In this document: positions 8,500 to 18,312 of the stretch, piece after piece
How the letters are laid out: each line of letters begins with the position of its first letter
Position numbering within the stretch: position 1 is the first letter of the stretch
NCBI RefSeq assembly: GCF_003385455.1
Contig: NZ_QNUF01000003.1
Location: forward strand, 1 to 64,000
Length of the DNA: 64,000 nt
DNA from: Chryseobacterium rhizosphaerae
GTDB taxonomy: Bacteria; Bacteroidota; Bacteroidia; Flavobacteriales; Weeksellaceae
Reading direction: 5' to 3'
Notes under the pieces: model-generated
Database searches by the model: none
What the model saw: only the letters and a program-made list of their open reading frames with translations
What the model was told of the DNA's origin: nothing
Program-made: the position numbers and the translations under genes

Positions 8500-9126
8500 T
8501 TACTGGCAATTGTATATCATTACCTTTTTTAATGTGTTAATAATAGATGGTTGTTTTGTAATCTCTCCTGAAACGGAAATCCCATAAATCCCGATTTGCT
8601 GTAGTGGTACAATATCTTCAAGGGTAACACTTCCAATGGCAAATATTTTAGGAATCTCTAAGGATCTTTCTTTCAGGTGATCAATGATCTTCTGATATCC
8701 TTCAAAGCCCAGAACGGGGCTCAGTTTTTCTTTGGTAGCTGTAAACCTTAATGGTCCTAAACCAATATAGTTACACGGCTCATGCATCCTTTGAAGAACA
8801 TCAGCTATTGTATTTGCCGTCCCCCCGATTATTTTATGCTCTCCCAAAACCAGTCTTGCTTCTATAACAGATCCGTCATTCAATCCCAAATGAACACCAT
8901 CTGCATCAATCTCCTTTGCTAGCTGCACATTATCATTAATAATAGAGACCGCCTCATATTCTGAACATAGCTGTTTTGCAATTTCACAAAGACCGGTCAA
9001 TTCTCTTTCTGGAGCATTTTTCCATCGCACCTGTACCCATTTTACTCCATGGTCTAAAGCTTTCCTGATATTTAGCTCCTGCTCTTCTTTTGTATCTCCC
9101 TGTGATATGTATTGTAATTTTTCCAT
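8500..9126 (-). CDS. thiE: Thiamine phosphate synthase ThiE
   Basis: A 208-residue TIM-barrel protein that should couple the pyrimidine diphosphate with the thiazole phosphate. It shows VQVRWKN (the usual VQLRxK), IINDNVQLAKEIDADGVHLG, IGGTANT and YIGLGPLRFTATK, matching the phosphate and substrate loops of ThiE. It is the more canonical of the two ThiE-like proteins in this operon. The C-terminal end is also family-like (GISVSGEI). Confidence 0.93.
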   Translation of the reverse strand: MEKLQYISQGDTKEEQELNIRKALDHGVKWVQVRWKNAPERELTGLCEIAKQLCSEYEAVSIINDNVQLAKEIDADGVHLGLNDGSVIEARLVLGEHKIIGGTANTIADVLQRMHEPCNYIGLGPLRFTATKEKLSPVLGFEGYQKIIDHLKERSLEIPKIFAIGSVTLEDIVPLQQIGIYGISVSGEITKQPSIINTLKKVMIYNCQ

Positions 9127-9162
9127 AGTTAGTAAGTATCCCGCTAAAGAGGGATCCGTTTT

Positions 9163-11585
<2,423 letters not shown>

Positions 11586-11792
11586 TTAGCCGCCTTGAGT
11601 GGCAGTAATGATTAAAACTGAATCTTGATCTTTGAGAAATGTCTCTGCCCAGGCGGACAGTGGAATAATACGGTTGTTTACAGCTACAGCAATCCCTTTT
11701 TTCTTTCCGGGGAGTTCCATAGCCAGTAATGCTTCCAGATTATCGGGAAGTATATCAAATGTTTTTCGGGTGTGGTTGATTATAAGTTCCAT
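11586..11792 (-). CDS. thiS: Sulfur carrier protein ThiS
   Basis: A 68-residue ubiquitin-like protein ending in the required Gly-Gly (ATQGG). It accepts sulfur as a thiocarboxylate and passes it to ThiG. It shows VAVNNRIIPLSAWAET as in the family. It is the first gene of the thiamine operon, and its ATG at 11792 lies inside a 10-bp hairpin arm downstream of the TPP riboswitch. Confidence 0.95.
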   Translation of the reverse strand: MELIINHTRKTFDILPDNLEALLAMELPGKKKGIAVAVNNRIIPLSAWAETFLKDQDSVLIITATQGG

Positions 11793-11823
11793 TCCTAATA
11801 ATTTAAATATACTTTAGGAATGG
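11789..11823 (-). promoter_or_regulatory. Hairpin covering the thiS ribosome binding site and start
   Basis: A perfect 10-bp stem (CCATTCCTAA / TTAGGAATGG, 15-base loop) has its 3' arm over AGGAATGG, that is, the purine-rich site and the ATG of thiS. It can block translation start and is a good expression platform for the riboswitch just upstream. Confidence 0.65.
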
Positions 11824-11859
11824 CCATTATTGTACAATAGAATGCACAGCAAAAGTCAT

Positions 11860-11945
11860 CTGCTTTTCCCTACGCTGGTATAATCCAGATCAGGTTCAAA
11901 GGGTAAAGTCTCAGTCTGTTGGTCAACAGACACCCCTAAAGTCTG
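11860..11945 (-). promoter_or_regulatory. TPP riboswitch (THI element)
   Basis: The minus strand carries the THI-box signatures in order: GGGGTG near 11937, a variable P3 hairpin with arms TCTGTTG/CAACAGA, CTGAGA, ACCC, GAACCTGATCTGG and GCGTAGGGAA near 11866. It lies about 70 bases upstream of thiS and should sense thiamine diphosphate for the whole operon. Confidence 0.97.
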
Positions 11946-11948
11946 GGA

Positions 11949-11979
11949 CGAAGGTAGGTATTTTTTCAGAACAGGCAAA
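11949..11979 (-). promoter_or_regulatory. Promoter of the thiamine operon
   Basis: TTTG at 11979-11976 and TACCTTCG at 11956-11949 are separated by 19 bases, matching the -33 TTTG / -7 TAnnTTTG arrangement of Bacteroidota with one mismatch. The start of transcription would fall at the 5' edge of the riboswitch. Confidence 0.65.
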
Positions 11980-11995
11980 ATTGAATTTTCCTTAA

Positions 11996-12024
11996 ACAAA
12001 AAACCACCTCAAAATTGAGATGGT
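11996..12024 (-). terminator. Terminator after the lipoprotein gene
   Basis: On the minus strand a hairpin ACCATCTCAA / TTGAGGTGGT is followed by TTTTTTG. It lies 24 bases past the stop of the gene ending at 12048. Confidence 0.75.
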
Positions 12025-12047
12025 CTATTTATCTGTACTAATTATTT

Positions 12048-12884
12048 TTAATAGTAAAGTTTTACATTTCCATTAGAGTCATACTGATTCACCCATTTTG
12101 ATTCTCCAATTCCACTGTTATATAGTTTTACCTCTTTCTGAAAGTTATTTTTTGATAGTGAAAAATAAAAGTATTCTTCAAAAATCTGCAGCTTTTTAAA
12201 AGGATTGGGGGCTGTATCAAAATTACCGAACTCTACTGTATTTTCTATGTAAAAATCGACGTTATTATGCCTTTCTACTTCAACAGATTTTTTCAGATTT
12301 CCTATATTATCATAAGTAAATCTTTTAGCTATCGTCCAAATAAAGTCATCAGGGTCAGTCGGATCATAAGGCATGTTTGGAAAAGTTGTTAAAATTTCAA
12401 TGAGTTTCCCAGATGAATCATAACTATAATTCAGATGTTTATCAAAATACGGATTATCTACTGAAGGAATAATAGATTTCATTATTCTTCCCTGATTGTC
12501 AACTTCAAATGTTCTTTTATTGATTGGGACAATATAGTCAGGACTACTGCTGAATGTAGAAATAGAAATTATATTCCCATTATAGGAAACACTGGTATAA
12601 ATGTCTTTAGAAAAATGTGTAGGGTTATATCCTGTATTAGGATCAATAAATATAAAACCTCCCACTTTTTTAACAACCCTTCCCTGAGAATCATATTCAA
12701 AATAGATATTAGGGTCTGTCATATTTCCCACCCCATTAGGTGATAAAACCGGAAAGTTCCAGGATATTTTATTAGGGCGATCCACAGTTCTTTGCTGTGG
12801 ATTTTCTGTCAATATTTCATCATTATTACTAGAACAAGATGCAAAAGCCATTAATATGGCAAAGCACAATAATTGAATTTTCAT
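12048..12884 (-). CDS. Lipoprotein with YD-repeat-like segments
   Basis: A 278-residue protein with a lipoprotein signal (LMAFASC, Cys at residue 17). It contains several short segments of the type YDSQGRVVKKVGG, VDNQGRIMKS, YDSSGKLIEI, YDNIGNLKKS and YDSNGNVKLYY. These resemble YD/RHS repeats, but the protein is small and lacks an RHS core or toxin end. It is likely a surface or periplasmic lipoprotein of unknown role. It is a single gene with its own terminator. Confidence 0.75.
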   Translation of the reverse strand: MKIQLLCFAILMAFASCSSNNDEILTENPQQRTVDRPNKISWNFPVLSPNGVGNMTDPNIYFEYDSQGRVVKKVGGFIFIDPNTGYNPTHFSKDIYTSVSYNGNIISISTFSSSPDYIVPINKRTFEVDNQGRIMKSIIPSVDNPYFDKHLNYSYDSSGKLIEILTTFPNMPYDPTDPDDFIWTIAKRFTYDNIGNLKKSVEVERHNNVDFYIENTVEFGNFDTAPNPFKKLQIFEEYFYFSLSKNNFQKEVKLYNSGIGESKWVNQYDSNGNVKLYY

Positions 12885-12902
12885 GTATTTTAGTTTTTTT
12901 TA

Positions 12903-13577
12903 CTACTCACAAGCTCTCCAGATTGCATCATTTTGCGGAACAGGTGCTGTAATTTCGATCTTTTCTTTGGTTACCGGATGAATGAACTCCAATTTTCTTG
13001 CATGAAGATTAATTCCTCCGTCAGGATTGGAACGGGGTGCCCCATATTTAAGATCTCCTTTGATGGGAATTCCCGTTTTAGATAATTGGGCACGGATCTG
13101 ATGATGTCTGCCTGTTTCCAGATCAATTTCAAGAAGTATATAATTATCAAGTGTTTTAATAACATGATAGGTTAAAATCGCTTCTTTAGCTCCTTCTGTC
13201 ACTTTTGGAAAAACAATAGCTTTATTGTTTTTTTCATTTTTCTTTAAGTAATGAACCAGCCTCTGGCTTTGTGGAATCATTTCTTTTCCTACCACAGCCC
13301 AATACGTCTTTTTAACCTCACGGTTTTTGACCATTTGAGTCAGGCGGGAAAGTGCTTTGGAAGTTTTAGCATAGATTACCAAGCCTGAAGTAGGACGGTC
13401 TATACGATGAACCAAGCCGAGAAAAACATTCCCCGGCTTAGCATCTCTTATTTTTATAAAATTCTTTATAGATTCTAATAGTGATTCATCGCCGGTTTTA
13501 TCTCCTTGTACAAGTTGACCGACTTTTTTGTTAACCACCAGAAGATGGTTATCTTCATATACAATCTGCTCCTTCAT
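12903..13577 (-). CDS. RluA-family pseudouridine synthase
   Basis: A 224-residue enzyme that should isomerise uridine in rRNA or tRNA. The catalytic motif reads HRIDRPTSGLVIYAKT, with the invariant Asp in HRxD. ETGRHHQIRAQL and GDLKYGA also match the family. It has no N-terminal S4 domain, like the short TruC/RluA-type members, so the exact RNA target cannot be told. It ends 19 bases before the lipoprotein start and is 11 bases after the membrane protein gene at 13589. Confidence 0.92.
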   Translation of the reverse strand: MKEQIVYEDNHLLVVNKKVGQLVQGDKTGDESLLESIKNFIKIRDAKPGNVFLGLVHRIDRPTSGLVIYAKTSKALSRLTQMVKNREVKKTYWAVVGKEMIPQSQRLVHYLKKNEKNNKAIVFPKVTEGAKEAILTYHVIKTLDNYILLEIDLETGRHHQIRAQLSKTGIPIKGDLKYGAPRSNPDGGINLHARKLEFIHPVTKEKIEITAPVPQNDAIWRACE

Positions 13578-13588
13578 AATTCTTCAGT

Positions 13589-13906
13589 CTATCTTCTTCT
13601 ATTGGACAGCGAAAGAATAATCCCCCCCAAAAGGCCAATGGTTTTAAGTGCTGAAAGTTTTGAATCTTCAGGTAGAAAGGCTCCGATAACACAAATTCCT
13701 GCCGCAGCATACATGGCATAGACAAAGTTTTTATTGGTAAGCAATGGAGCCTGGATAAAGAAACTGGCTCCTATCAGTACATAAAAAACTTTTCGGGAAA
13801 GCAGATGATTGATTTCCGGAGAAAAAAGATTAAACCAGCCTATAGCAAGACAAATAAGTGCTGCGATAGATAAGATTCCCTGGATAGATTGTTGTTGATT
13901 TTGCAT
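13589..13906 (-). CDS. Small membrane protein of unknown function
   Basis: A 105-residue protein with about four hydrophobic segments (IAALICLAIGWFNL, VFYVLIGASFFIQAPLL, FVYAMYAAAGICVIGAF and IGLLGGIILSLS) and a basic C-terminus (NRRR). I do not recognise the family. It lies between panB (3 bases away) and an RluA-type gene, so it is probably in one transcript with them. The tight spacing supports a real gene. Confidence 0.7.
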   Translation of the reverse strand: MQNQQQSIQGILSIAALICLAIGWFNLFSPEINHLLSRKVFYVLIGASFFIQAPLLTNKNFVYAMYAAAGICVIGAFLPEDSKLSALKTIGLLGGIILSLSNRRR

Positions 13907-13909
13907 AGA

Positions 13910-14725
13910 TTAATAACTTTCGTTTTCGTTTGGAAATTCTACAGTCTTTACATCTTTCACGTATTGAGCAACAGCTCCCGTTATTTCAGTATAAAGATCA
14001 AGGTATCTTCTTAAGAATTTCGGGCTGAATCCTTTATTCATTCCCACCATATCATGATAGACCAAAACCTGTCCGTCACAGTCAGCTCCGGCACCAATTC
14101 CAATAGTAGGGATAGAAATACTTTCCGTTACTCTTTTGGCCAGATCAGCAGGAATTTTCTCTAAGACTACAGAAAAACATCCCAGTTCTTCCAAAAGCTG
14201 TGCATCAGCAATCAGTTTCTCTGCTTCTGCTTCATCTTTTGCTCTTACTTTATAGGTTCCGAATTTATAAATAGATTGTGGAGTTAATCCCAAATGTCCC
14301 ATTACAGGAATTCCTGCGTTCACAATTTTCTTTATTGATTTAGAAATTTCTTTTCCCCCTTCAATTTTTACGGCATGGGCTCCTCCTTCCTTCATCATTC
14401 TTACTGCAGATTCCAATGCTTTTTCAGGGTTACTCTGATAAGTTCCGAAAGGCAGATCCGCAATGACCAACGCTCTATCAGTTCCTCTTACCACACTTTG
14501 AGCGTGATAAATCATCTGATCCAGAGTAATAGGTAATGTGGTTTCAAAACCAGCCATCACATTCGCTGCAGAATCTCCAATCAAAATAGCATCTACACCG
14601 CCAGCATCTACCATCTTTGCCGTGGTAAAGTCATAGGCTGTAAGCATTGTTATTTTTTCCTTGTCGAATTTCATTTTACGCAAGGTTTCAGTCGTAACTT
14701 TTTTAATTTCAGAGTGAACAGACAT
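13910..14725 (-). CDS. panB: Ketopantoate hydroxymethyltransferase PanB
   Basis: A 271-residue enzyme that adds a hydroxymethyl group from methylene-THF to ketoisovalerate, the first step to pantothenate and CoA. It shows [50 protein letters not shown] and IPTIGIGAG. Length is as usual. It heads a short run with the small membrane protein and the pseudouridine synthase. panC is not in the window. Confidence 0.97.
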   Translation of the reverse strand: MSVHSEIKKVTTETLRKMKFDKEKITMLTAYDFTTAKMVDAGGVDAILIGDSAANVMAGFETTLPITLDQMIYHAQSVVRGTDRALVIADLPFGTYQSNPEKALESAVRMMKEGGAHAVKIEGGKEISKSIKKIVNAGIPVMGHLGLTPQSIYKFGTYKVRAKDEAEAEKLIADAQLLEELGCFSVVLEKIPADLAKRVTESISIPTIGIGAGADCDGQVLVYHDMVGMNKGFSPKFLRRYLDLYTEITGAVAQYVKDVKTVEFPNENESY

Positions 14726-14738
14726 AATTTATCTATTT

Positions 14739-14771
14739 TTAAAAGTTAAAAAGTCGGCCTTCAGCCGACTT
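14739..14771 (-). terminator. Terminator between the Crp-family gene and panB
   Basis: A perfect 8-bp stem AAGTCGGC / GCCGACTT with a CTTCA loop lies 17 bases after the regulator stop. On the minus strand it is followed by TTTTTAACTTTT. Confidence 0.85.
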
Positions 14772-14787
14772 AAATTTTGTATGATTT

Positions 14788-15501
14788 TTATAAAACTACG
14801 TGACCGAGTTTCATGAGTTTGTCGTGATTTAAAATCTTGATATTTCTTCCGTCTACTTCAATCAGGCTATCCTGTTTGAATTCTGAGATCAGACGGATGG
14901 CACTTTCTGTAGCGGTACCAATAATATTGGCAATTTCTTCTCTTGTCAGGGAAATCTTAATAAAGCCTTCCGGATCTACTCCCAGCTTCTGCTCCAGAAG
15001 CAGCAGTATTTCAGCCAATCTTTCTCTTACGGTTTTCTGTGCAAGGAATGTAATGGTGTTAGAAGATTCTCCTAATTCGTATGAAATTTTTTGAAGCATG
15101 ACAAAAGAAAGCTGTGGATCTACCTCTAAGAGATACATAAAGATATCTGCAGGTAGAAAAACACATTCAATATCTGTCATTGCTTCGGCTTTGGCTTGGA
15201 AGTTTTCTCCACAAAGCAAAGAACGATAGCCGATGATATCCCCTTCTTTGATAAATCTTAAAATCTGATCTTTTCCGAATGCTCCTGATTTTGATAATTT
15301 GGCCGCACCTTTTTCCAGAACGAATACTCCTTTTGGAGTTTCTCCATCCTCAAAAATAGTGTCATGTTTCTGAAAACTTAATTTCTTTTTGCCATTAATA
15401 TATTTTTCAAAATCTGCGCTAGAAAGTCTTTCCTTAAATGATTTATCATTAAAAACTCTGGCGAACCTCTCTTCAATTGCTATCTGTTGTTCCTGCGGCA
15501 T
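14788..15501 (-). CDS. Crp/Fnr-family transcriptional regulator
   Basis: A 237-residue regulator with a cyclic-nucleotide-like domain (about residues 30-150: FEDGETPKGVFVLEKG, GDIIGYRSLL) and a C-terminal helix-turn-helix (about 180-235: LTREEIANIIGTATESAIRLISEFK). It has only two cysteines and lacks the N-terminal cysteine cluster of FNR, so direct oxygen sensing by a 4Fe-4S cluster is unlikely. Its divergent placement, sharing about 80 bases with the cbb3 oxidase cluster, suggests it controls that cluster. That link is inference. Confidence 0.9.
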   Translation of the reverse strand: MPQEQQIAIEERFARVFNDKSFKERLSSADFEKYINGKKKLSFQKHDTIFEDGETPKGVFVLEKGAAKLSKSGAFGKDQILRFIKEGDIIGYRSLLCGENFQAKAEAMTDIECVFLPADIFMYLLEVDPQLSFVMLQKISYELGESSNTITFLAQKTVRERLAEILLLLEQKLGVDPEGFIKISLTREEIANIIGTATESAIRLISEFKQDSLIEVDGRNIKILNHDKLMKLGHVVL

Positions 15502-15519
15502 TTTATATGATATTTATCA

Positions 15520-15551
15520 CAAAAATAGAACTTTTTAACACGATAAACAAA
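15520..15551 (-). promoter_or_regulatory. Promoter of the Crp-family gene
   Basis: On the minus strand TTTG (15551-15548) and TATTTTTG (15527-15520) are spaced by 20 bases, a full match to the Bacteroidota consensus. The leader to the ATG at 15501 would be about 12 bases. Confidence 0.6.
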
Positions 15552-15562
15552 AAAAATTGTTA

Positions 15563-15570
15563 TAATTTTG
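15563..15570 (+). promoter_or_regulatory. Candidate -7 element for ccoI
   Basis: TAATTTTG matches the -7 consensus and lies 15 bases before the ccoI ATG, so the transcript would be nearly leaderless. No clear -33 TTTG is seen. It sits beside the divergent regulator promoter. Confidence 0.4.
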
Positions 15571-15584
15571 TAGTTCAATATTTT

Positions 15585-17969
15585 ATGGTGGTGAGCGAGA
15601 ACTGTTTTCATTGTGGTCAAGGTATAGAAAAAGAGAGAATTTTGTTTGATGAAAGGACTTTCTGTTGCAACGGATGTAAATCTGTTTACGAAATCCTGAA
15701 TTCGAACAATTTAAGTAACTTTTACGAGCTTAATAAGGGTGCCGGAATTCGTCCCGGTGATGAAAACTCTACACAGTTCGATTACCTGGATACCCCTGAA
15801 ATTTTCGATAAGGTCACCGACTTCTCTGAGGGAAACACCAGTCTTGTAACTTTCAAAATCCCTGTAATTCACTGTTCTTCATGTATATGGTTGCTGGAAA
15901 GCCTTCATACCTTAAATAAGTACATTAAGTATTCACAGGTTAATTTCACAAGAAAGACCCTACAGATCTCTTTTAATCATAAAGACTTACCATTAAGCGA
16001 GCTTGCCAATTTTTTAACTAATTTGGGATACAAGCCGGTCATCAGTCTTGAAACAGCCGAAAAAAATGTTGATCATCTCGACAAATCTCTTCTTGTAAAA
16101 TTTGCTATCGCAGGTTTCGCATTTGGGAACGGAATGTTCCTTGCCTTTCCTGAATATGTAGGAGGTGAAGATTACTGGATGGAACATTATAAAGGTCTTT
16201 TCAGAGTACTGATGTTTTTACTCGCCTGCCCCGTTGTATTTTATTCCGCTTCGGATTACTATAAATCAGCATGGTATGGTTTAAAAAATAAAATCGTCAA
16301 TATTGATGTTCCTATTGTATTGGGAATATTTGTTCTTTTCGGAAGGAGTATTTATGAGGTGGCTACCGACTACGGTCCGGGATATTTCGATACACTGTGC
16401 GGCCTTCTATTCTTTATGCTGATGGGTAAACTTTTCCAAAAAAGAACATACAGTGCCCTTTCGTACGACAGAGATTACAAATCTTTTTATCCTATTGCCG
16501 TAACGAAGGTTGACTTTGAAGGAAAACAGGACAACATTCTGCTTTCTGAAGTAAAAGTAGGAGACAGAATATTGGTTAGAAACCAGGAAATCATTCCGGT
16601 AGATGCCATTCTGATCAATGGTGAAGGAAATATAGACAACAGTTTTATTACCGGAGAAAGTGAAAGCATCAGCAAACAGCCGGGAGATAAGATTTTTGCC
16701 GGTGGAAAACAGGTAGGATCATCTCTGGAACTGGAAGTTATTAAAGATGTAGACCAGAGTTATCTGACACAGCTTTGGAATAAAGAAGCCTTTAAGAAGC
16801 ATGAAACGGGGCTTGACACCCTGACCAACAATATCAGTAAATACTTCACATTCATTATTTTAGGTATCGCCGTCATTTCCGGAATTTATTGGTCATTTAT
16901 TGATTTATCAAAAATGTTTCAGGTTATCTCAGCAATTCTGATTATCGCCTGCCCTTGTGCCCTCGCCCTGTCCGCACCGTTTACTTTCGGTCACATTATG
17001 AGGATTTTAGGTAGAAATAAATTCTATGTAAAAGATACATTAACAATTGAAAAAATTGCTAAACTGGATACCATTGTTTTTGACAAAACAGGAACAATTA
17101 CCCATAGAAAAAAGTCTAATATCAAATATGACGGTTCTGAGATTGCTGAATTTGACTTACTAAATATCAAGACATTATTAAAGAACTCCAATCACCCTCT
17201 CTCAAAATCACTCTATGAATTCATAGAAGTCAATGATAATTATTTCCCTGTAGAAAACTTCAAAGAGATTTCAGGAAAAGGATATGAAGCAAGCATAAGA
17301 GGAAATCTTTATAAAATAGGTTCTGCACGTTATAATAACCAGGAACCAAAGAATCTTGAAACCGCTGTTTTCATTAGTAAAAATGATCAGTTTCTAGGAA
17401 AATTTATCTTCAAAAATGAATACCGCCCTAGGCTTAAAGATTTATTCAATAAATTAACCCACTACAAAATATTTATCCTTAGTGGCGATAACTCCTCAGA
17501 AGAAACTCAACTTCAGGAACTTATCCCCAACTACAAAGGAATGGCCTTTAATCAAAGTCCGGAAGATAAGCTGAATTATATTAAAAATCTTCAGGATCAG
17601 CATATGAAAGTAGCCATGCTGGGAGATGGATTAAATGATGCCGGTGCGCTGAAACAGAGCAATGTAGGTATTGCCATTGCAGATGATACCAACAGCTTTA
17701 CCCCATCTTCAGATGTTATTATGAATGGTGAAAAAGTAGTCAGTCTTGACAATTACCTGAACGTATGTAAAGGCTCGATCACCATTGTGAAAATGACATT
17801 CATAATCAGTTTTCTGTACAATATAGTTGGTTTAAGTTACGCAGTTACAGGACATATGCACCCTCTTTTCGCTGCTATCATTATGCCGGCGAGCTCTATA
17901 ACTGTGGTTACCTTCACTACACTTTCTACCTGGATTTTAGGTCGAAAATATTTTAAAAAACGCGCTTAA
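15585..17969 (+). CDS. ccoI: Cation-transporting P-type ATPase CcoI (FixI)
   Basis: A 794-residue P1B ATPase that supplies copper for cbb3 oxidase assembly. The N-terminus has a cysteine-rich part (CFHCG, CCNGCKSVYEI) and a metal-binding domain with HCSSCIW. The membrane CPC motif is at residues 456-458, the phosphorylated Asp in DKTGT is D500, and GDGLNDAGAL follows. I start at the ATG at 15585; a longer reading from 15477 runs back into the regulator gene. It leads the cco cluster, 109 bases before ccoS. Confidence 0.95.
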   Translation: MVVSENCFHCGQGIEKERILFDERTFCCNGCKSVYEILNSNNLSNFYELNKGAGIRPGDENSTQFDYLDTPEIFDKVTDFSEGNTSLVTFKIPVIHCSSCIWLLESLHTLNKYIKYSQVNFTRKTLQISFNHKDLPLSELANFLTNLGYKPVISLETAEKNVDHLDKSLLVKFAIAGFAFGNGMFLAFPEYVGGEDYWMEHYKGLFRVLMFLLACPVVFYSASDYYKSAWYGLKNKIVNIDVPIVLGIFVLFGRSIYEVATDYGPGYFDTLCGLLFFMLMGKLFQKRTYSALSYDRDYKSFYPIAVTKVDFEGKQDNILLSEVKVGDRILVRNQEIIPVDAILINGEGNIDNSFITGESESISKQPGDKIFAGGKQVGSSLELEVIKDVDQSYLTQLWNKEAFKKHETGLDTLTNNISKYFTFIILGIAVISGIYWSFIDLSKMFQVISAILIIACPCALALSAPFTFGHIMRILGRNKFYVKDTLTIEKIAKLDTIVFDKTGTITHRKKSNIKYDGSEIAEFDLLNIKTLLKNSNHPLSKSLYEFIEVNDNYFPVENFKEISGKGYEASIRGNLYKIGSARYNNQEPKNLETAVFISKNDQFLGKFIFKNEYRPRLKDLFNKLTHYKIFILSGDNSSEETQLQELIPNYKGMAFNQSPEDKLNYIKNLQDQHMKVAMLGDGLNDAGALKQSNVGIAIADDTNSFTPSSDVIMNGEKVVSLDNYLNVCKGSITIVKMTFIISFLYNIVGLSYAVTGHMHPLFAAIIMPASSITVVTFTTLSTWILGRKYFKKRA

Positions 17970-18078
17970 AAGCCCTTATTTAGACTGATTTTAAATTAGC
18001 TGAAATCGGCATTTCGTGATGAATGTCATTATTTTTCACTAAATTTGAACCCCGAAAATAGGTTAATTTTGTTGTCCA

Positions 18079-18291
18079 ATGGATATTCTATATTTAATGA
18101 TCGTTTGCAGTGTTTCCTTAGCTGCGATTTTCTTGGTCGTATTTATAGTGTATGCCCGGAAAGGACAGTTTGAAGATGATGAATCTCCGGCTGTCAGAAT
18201 CCTTTTTGATGATGAAAGAATCGAAGAAAAAGATGAAACTGGCGACAAGAATAAAGACGAAAAAGAAATAGGAGAAAATAATAAAAATTGA
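18079..18291 (+). CDS. ccoS: cbb3 oxidase assembly protein CcoS
   Basis: A 70-residue protein with one N-terminal membrane helix (residues about 3-25), then YARKGQFEDDESPAVRILFDDE, the CcoS signature, and a charged Lys/Glu-rich tail. CcoS is needed to insert cofactors into the cbb3 oxidase. It lies between ccoI and ccoNO as in related genomes, 21 bases before the latter. Confidence 0.92.
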   Translation: MDILYLMIVCSVSLAAIFLVVFIVYARKGQFEDDESPAVRILFDDERIEEKDETGDKNKDEKEIGENNKN

Positions 18292-18312
18292 GAAAAATAG
18301 TGAATAGTTGAT

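Noticed and set aside
15477..15584. Upstream extension of ccoI
   Set aside because: It overlaps the divergent regulator gene and both promoters; the homology to CcoI starts after 15585.
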